This document shows, in pieces, positions 60,020 through 64,000 of a DNA stretch of 64,000 nt. The notes under the pieces were generated by a model that was not told where the DNA came from, made no database searches, and saw only the letters and a list, made by a program, of their open reading frames with translations. The DNA is from Laetiporus sulphureus 93-53 (taxonomy: Eukaryota; Basidiomycota; Agaricomycetes; Polyporales; Laetiporaceae). Both the position numbers and the translations under genes were made by a program. The stretch is taken from contig NW_024468525.1 in assembly GCF_001632365.1 (NCBI RefSeq), positions 210,335 to 274,334 of the forward strand, written 5' to 3'. Position 1 is the first letter of the stretch. Each line of letters begins with the position of its first letter.

Positions 60020-60530
60020 TTCCGACTGTTCGCCTCATCTGCGTCTCGCTTGCACTTCCTCCGCTTGATGCTTCTCTCTCGGACTGCTCTGCTCATGCTC
60101 TTTGTTGTCTCCGCACTGCTGCTTCTATTACCCTATCCTACGTCAATGCTACCTGGTCTGTACGATACGGAATACTATTGACATTGCGGTCCCGAGGCTC
60201 TGTTCCCGCACTTCCCTTATCTGTTCTGAATTACATCAAACGGCGCGTTGCTCTCATGGCCGCAGAGCTGCGATGGGAGGATATTCTTAGACAGCTAAGT
60301 ATAGCTCCAGACGCCCGCGTGAACACACGACCGTGATTGATGGCTGCTCTGATCTAGTGAGACACCTTGTAAATGTCCCCCGTGATGCCATTCAGCGTCG
60401 CTGCCTGCTCCAGGGTTGCTGCGTGCGCCTAGGTAAAGATACAATCTTCTTCTTCCCTTCTTAGCATGGCAACCTCTCCCTCTTCGCTCCTCGCACCACC
60501 TCTGCGCCCGTCGCTGACAAAGCTGTGCGA
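60020..60530. other. Intergenic leader of the CorA gene
   Basis: Just over 500 bases between the Pol delta subunit and the CorA transporter. It holds an upstream ATG at 60466 (next entry) but no recognisable gene. Confidence 0.4.
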
Positions 60531-60579
60531 ATGTCCTACTTCTCGGATAGCTCGAGCTCCTCGGACGACTCTTCGCTAG
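60466..60579 (+). promoter_or_regulatory. Upstream ORF overlapping the CorA start
   Basis: An ATG 65 bases before the CorA start opens a 37-codon frame that ends with TAG inside the CorA coding region, in a different frame. If the transcript begins upstream, this would lower initiation at the main ATG. Confidence 0.4.
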
Positions 60580-63131
60580 ACCACAACCACACCCGTACTA
60601 CTCGCGCTTCTGCTCAAATGAGCCAACCTACCCGGCCTCTGGCAATCTCGACTGACGAGACGAAGGGACCGTCGAACAGCGACCGCGCAGCAGCAAAGTC
60701 CGTCAAATCAACGAAGTCTGCCGCTCCGCTCACGACCGAGGCGACACCTGCATCTGAAACGCCAAAGCAGCGCTCGAAGGCCAGTGTGCACCGTCCGACT
60801 CCGATGTGGCGGGCGCCCGCAATGAGGATGGGATCGCATATCGGTGCTGAGCCAGGCATTGACCCTCGTCGAGCCTCGGTCAATGTGCGCTACGGCCACA
60901 TCCGACAGCAGTGCATTATTGAGCTTGTGGACTATTCTGTCGACCGCTGCAGCTTTGGCCGTATGACGAACAATGAGCTAGTGGAGATGCTCGGCGATGA
61001 GGAGGCGAGCAAGAGGGAGCCTTGGGCCAACGTACGCTGGATCAATGTGGGCGGACTAAGCTGGGAGGTGATTAGTGCGTTGGCGTTGCGTTATGGTGCG
61101 TCTGTTCACGCAAACAGGGCGGCCGAATGTTTGCTGACATGCGTAGATATCCATCCTCTGGCGGTCGAGGACGTACTGCATCAACGTGGTCGTGCGCGGT
61201 CCAAGGCCGATTACTACCCAAAGCACCTCTTTCTTCGTCTTCTTTGCCATCGAATTGGCTCGGAAGATGAATGGCTCTCTCCCGACTCCACATTGGGACA
61301 TCTTCCGCTAGACATTCCGCGCTCCGAGTCGCCAGAACCTATGGATGAGAAGGGAGACGACTCGGGGACAGCCGATGAGGTCCACGCTGTCTACCTAAAC
61401 CCCGATTTGAACGCGGGACAATCCACTATGAAAGGTGCATGGGACGCGGCCAAGCGTGCGGCGGTGGACGCCGGCACATTGGAGAGATCTCGCCCACGGC
61501 CTACGTTACAGGCGACTTGGTCGTCGAGCTTTATCAATCGCATACACAAGGTCCGTGAATTCGCATTCTCCTCAACAGCAAAATGATTTGATGGCTCACC
61601 GAATGGCTAACGTCAACAGAAGCAGAGACACGCCGAAGACTGGAAGCTCATCCAGAAGCTCAAGAAGGGCGAGCGCGTGAATGTAAAGGTTTACCCGATC
61701 TGCATATTCTTGTTCCGCGATGGTGCGTCATTTTTGCGCATTACCAGCGCTTTGAAAACGCGCGTATATTAGCATTAATATCAACGCACAGGCACTGTAA
61801 TCTCGATCTCCCAAGGTTTGTTCTCCTGTATGCTGATTGTGGCCCTTTTGACGTTTATATGTATATCCACCGAAGATGCCAAGTTAGATTTCACTGCGCC
61901 TATTCGTGATCGCCTTCGACAATCCGATACGGTCCTTCGAACTACTGCTGATCCATCACTATTGGTGGAGAGTCTTATCGACCTCAGTACGTGCGTAATT
62001 CATATTCCATTCCCCGTTAACCCTGGCGATTGTCGTGCCCGCAGTCGTCGATCAGGCACTGGAGGTCGTGGAAGAATACCAAGGTAAAATTTTCAAGATT
62101 GAAAAAGAGGTGCTCCTGAAGCCGGACATGAGGACCGTGACTTCCTGTGCGAGATTTCCTTCTTTCTGACCCGTACAAGCCGCCTCACTTCGAAAATCAC
62201 ATCGTAGTGCACATGCTCCAAGAAGATCTCATTATGCACAAACGTTCACTGGAACCGATCAAGACGCTCGTGTACGGTTTGCGGCGATACGACGTTGACC
62301 GTGTTGGTGCGATTGCGGAGAACCAATCCGAGGGCGTGCCGTGGGATCCTGTGACCCGGCCGGTAGGATTCATGAGCGACCGGGCGAGGGTGTATCTGGT
62401 AAGTCTGCGGCTGTATGAGCTTTTTCAAGCCGAAACACTGAGATGTTCCTTCTGATCCAGGCAGATGTGTACGACCATCTTGAGTATATACTCATGAGCT
62501 TGGATATGTTCGCCGGCGTCAGCGATAATTTGATTAACTACACCTGCAATGCAAGGGGTTTCCAGCATTCACTTCAATCCCCTTGTCAATGTACTAACGC
62601 AGGTGGCTCTCGCAGATGGTATCATACCAGATGAATGAAGTCATGTACGTCAGTCCAGCTTGTAAGAATCTCAGCAATTGATGTTCCACGCGTCGCAGGC
62701 GTCGTCTCACTCTTGTTACAATCATATTCCTGCCGTTGAGTTTCCTTTCCGGATATTTCGTGCGTAGCAGATTGCATGTACGTGCTATGTGCTGCACTCA
62801 GGCTCGTACCCTGACAGGGGATGAATTTTCAAAACATGTGGTCCACCACGACACATACCGACGTTTTGTACGTCCATCGATCTATCTCGTTCCATTGGCA
62901 GCATTCCAACTCATTCGCCTTTTTTTCTTGTACCGCAATTGTGAGTGCAGCTTCTGGGAGATTGCTTTTCCCGTGATGGCTGTCACAATCCCGTTGTTCA
63001 TGATGCCTGACTTGAGGCGTATCGTGCACTACTTGGAAAAGCGGATCATCAGACGGCAGGTGCGAAAGGTGCGTAGGATGACAGATCTTCGTCGGGACGG
63101 GCCTGAATATCGTCGATGGCTAGACCTATGA
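60531..63131 (+). CDS. CorA-family divalent metal (Mg2+) transporter
   Basis: The start is MSYFSDSSSSSDDSS at 60531. A Ser/Thr-rich cytosolic N-terminus is followed by the CorA cytosolic domain: VRWINVGGLSWEVISALALR, then IHPLAVEDVLHQRGRARSK. Further exons give WKLIQKLKKGERVNVKVYP, ALEVVEEYQGKIFKIEKEVL and YDHLEYILMSLDMFAGVSDN. The first membrane helix reads LTLVTIIFLPLSFLSGYF, and the next exon starts GMN (62818-62826), completing the YGMN-type selectivity motif. The second helix (IAFPVMAVTIPLFMMPDL) follows an intron. The basic tail RRQVRKVRRMTDLRRDG ends the protein. CorA channels form pentamers and let Mg2+ or related ions in. Whether it sits in plasma or vacuolar membrane (Alr1 or Mnr2 type) cannot be told. 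Introns in the 61600-62500 region were only partly resolved. Confidence 0.85.
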
Positions 63132-64000
63132 GTACGAATAGCCTGAAGGTGGCGTGTAGGAGTTTTTTGTCGTGTTGGAGTTTATGTTGTTTTCATCAAT
63201 TGATACCCGCTTTTGACACAACCCCGGCATGTTGAAAGCACAAGGCAGCAGTGGCACCTGTGCCGGCATGGCCCGTTACGAGTTGTGGACTCATCCTTCA
63301 CGGGAGACACCGGTATGACCGTCGGGGTTTTGAGAGAATAAATAGATGTGTACGCTGGCCGTACCGTCCTCGGTGGGCAGTTCAAATGAATGAGCCATCC
63401 GAGCACAACCGTTCGCAGTTCTTCCGAGGGAAATGGGTCATTACCGGTCCGCGAAGTTTCTCTATAGTCATCGACAGTGAGAACGAAATGAGGTAGCACA
63501 ATATTGTTTGCATAGATTGTGCAGGAACTGTGGGGAGGTAATTCAGGCTCAAAGGCTTGTCGTGAGAATAGCTTGGAAAGGAATGATCAGTAAATCGTAC
63601 TCGCCCGCCAAATAGACGGTCATAACTTTGCAGGAGGCACGATGCAATCAATTCAAAATGAGGGTTGACTGAGTCCGAGTCGGATCGCTCCAGGTTGACT
63701 GGACAGTCATGTTTTTACTTTGATCCCATTCCGAAAGATACTGGTAATGGGATTCCGCTACTTCTTCATCACTACGGGTGACACGTCAATCAATTTACAG
63801 TGAACACTCATCTTGGGGCACCGGAATTCGAGACTGTTAGAGAGAAATTCGAGTGGCAGACCAAGATGCGAGAGACGCGCGAGGATTCCTGAAAGCAGGG
63901 GTAAAGACTTGAAGAGAGTGCTGCCGCAAACCGCATTGGCAGCGAAGCGGTTTGCGAAACGCGCTTATATGTGCCTGCAAATGATACTATGATAGAGTCA
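63132..64000. other. Intergenic end of window
   Basis: No gene recognised. A 10-bp perfect inverted repeat occurs at 63925-63934 and 63947-63956, with a 12-base loop. Confidence 0.45.

Noticed and set aside
59995..60336. A 113-codon ORF downstream of POLD4
   Set aside because: Leu/Ser/Ala-rich translation with no splice structure or domain, overlapping the POLD4 end; probably chance.
62869..62949. An extra membrane helix in CorA (IYLVPLAAFQLIRLFFLY)
   Set aside because: It lies in a GT-AG intron. Splicing joins THTDV to FFWEIAFPVM, as in the family.

Overview
The window looks like nuclear DNA of a filamentous basidiomycete, most likely an Agaricomycete. Nearly every gene is split by short GT-AG introns of about 50-70 bases. 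The gene families are typical of that group: a Flo8-type LUFS/LisH regulator, BTB proteins, a hybrid histidine kinase, a Snt2-type chromatin protein, Rxt3 and a Tad1-like LINE. The species cannot be named from the sequence. A 340-base run of N (21590-21929) marks an assembly gap inside the LINE.

Layout: 4-5434 (+) is a 5'-truncated protein with three START-like domains and a C-terminal membrane anchor. 5989-8531 (+) is a LisH/Gln-rich regulator. 8532-10383 is gene-poor and holds an inverted pair of related segments. 10384-11946 (+) and 12371-13459 (-) are BTB proteins arranged tail to tail. 13843-16004 (-) is an M20 amidohydrolase. 16297-22000 is a LINE whose two ORFs overlap by ATGA. 22735-24992 (-) is a J-domain protein. 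25538-26513 (-) is a low-complexity protein. 28393-30888 (+) is a RanBP3/Yrb2-like protein. 31735-33078 (+) is a protein I do not recognise. 33844-37910 (+) is Rxt3. 38311-40918 (-) is a phenol-hydroxylase-type flavin monooxygenase. 42287-46408 (+) is a rhodanese/USP deubiquitinase. 46547-50223 (-) is Snt2-like. 51583-56094 (-) is a membrane hybrid histidine kinase. 56649-57300 (-) is a decayed coding stretch. 57447-58557 (+) is a ubiquitin-like/WLM metalloprotease. 58812-60019 (+) is DNA polymerase delta subunit 4. 60531-63131 (+) is a CorA-type metal transporter.

Most genes are housekeeping or regulatory and show no cluster logic. Two chromatin genes (Rxt3, Snt2) and two DNA-maintenance genes (WLM protease, Pol delta subunit 4) lie near each other, but I infer no shared regulation.

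The most unusual observation is in the histidine kinase. Its conserved H-box reads correctly only if a 58-base AT-AC intron is removed in the Glu codon that directly follows the phospho-accepting His. Two further introns of the same gene are best read as GC-AG. No defence system, CRISPR array or obvious biosynthetic cluster was seen.
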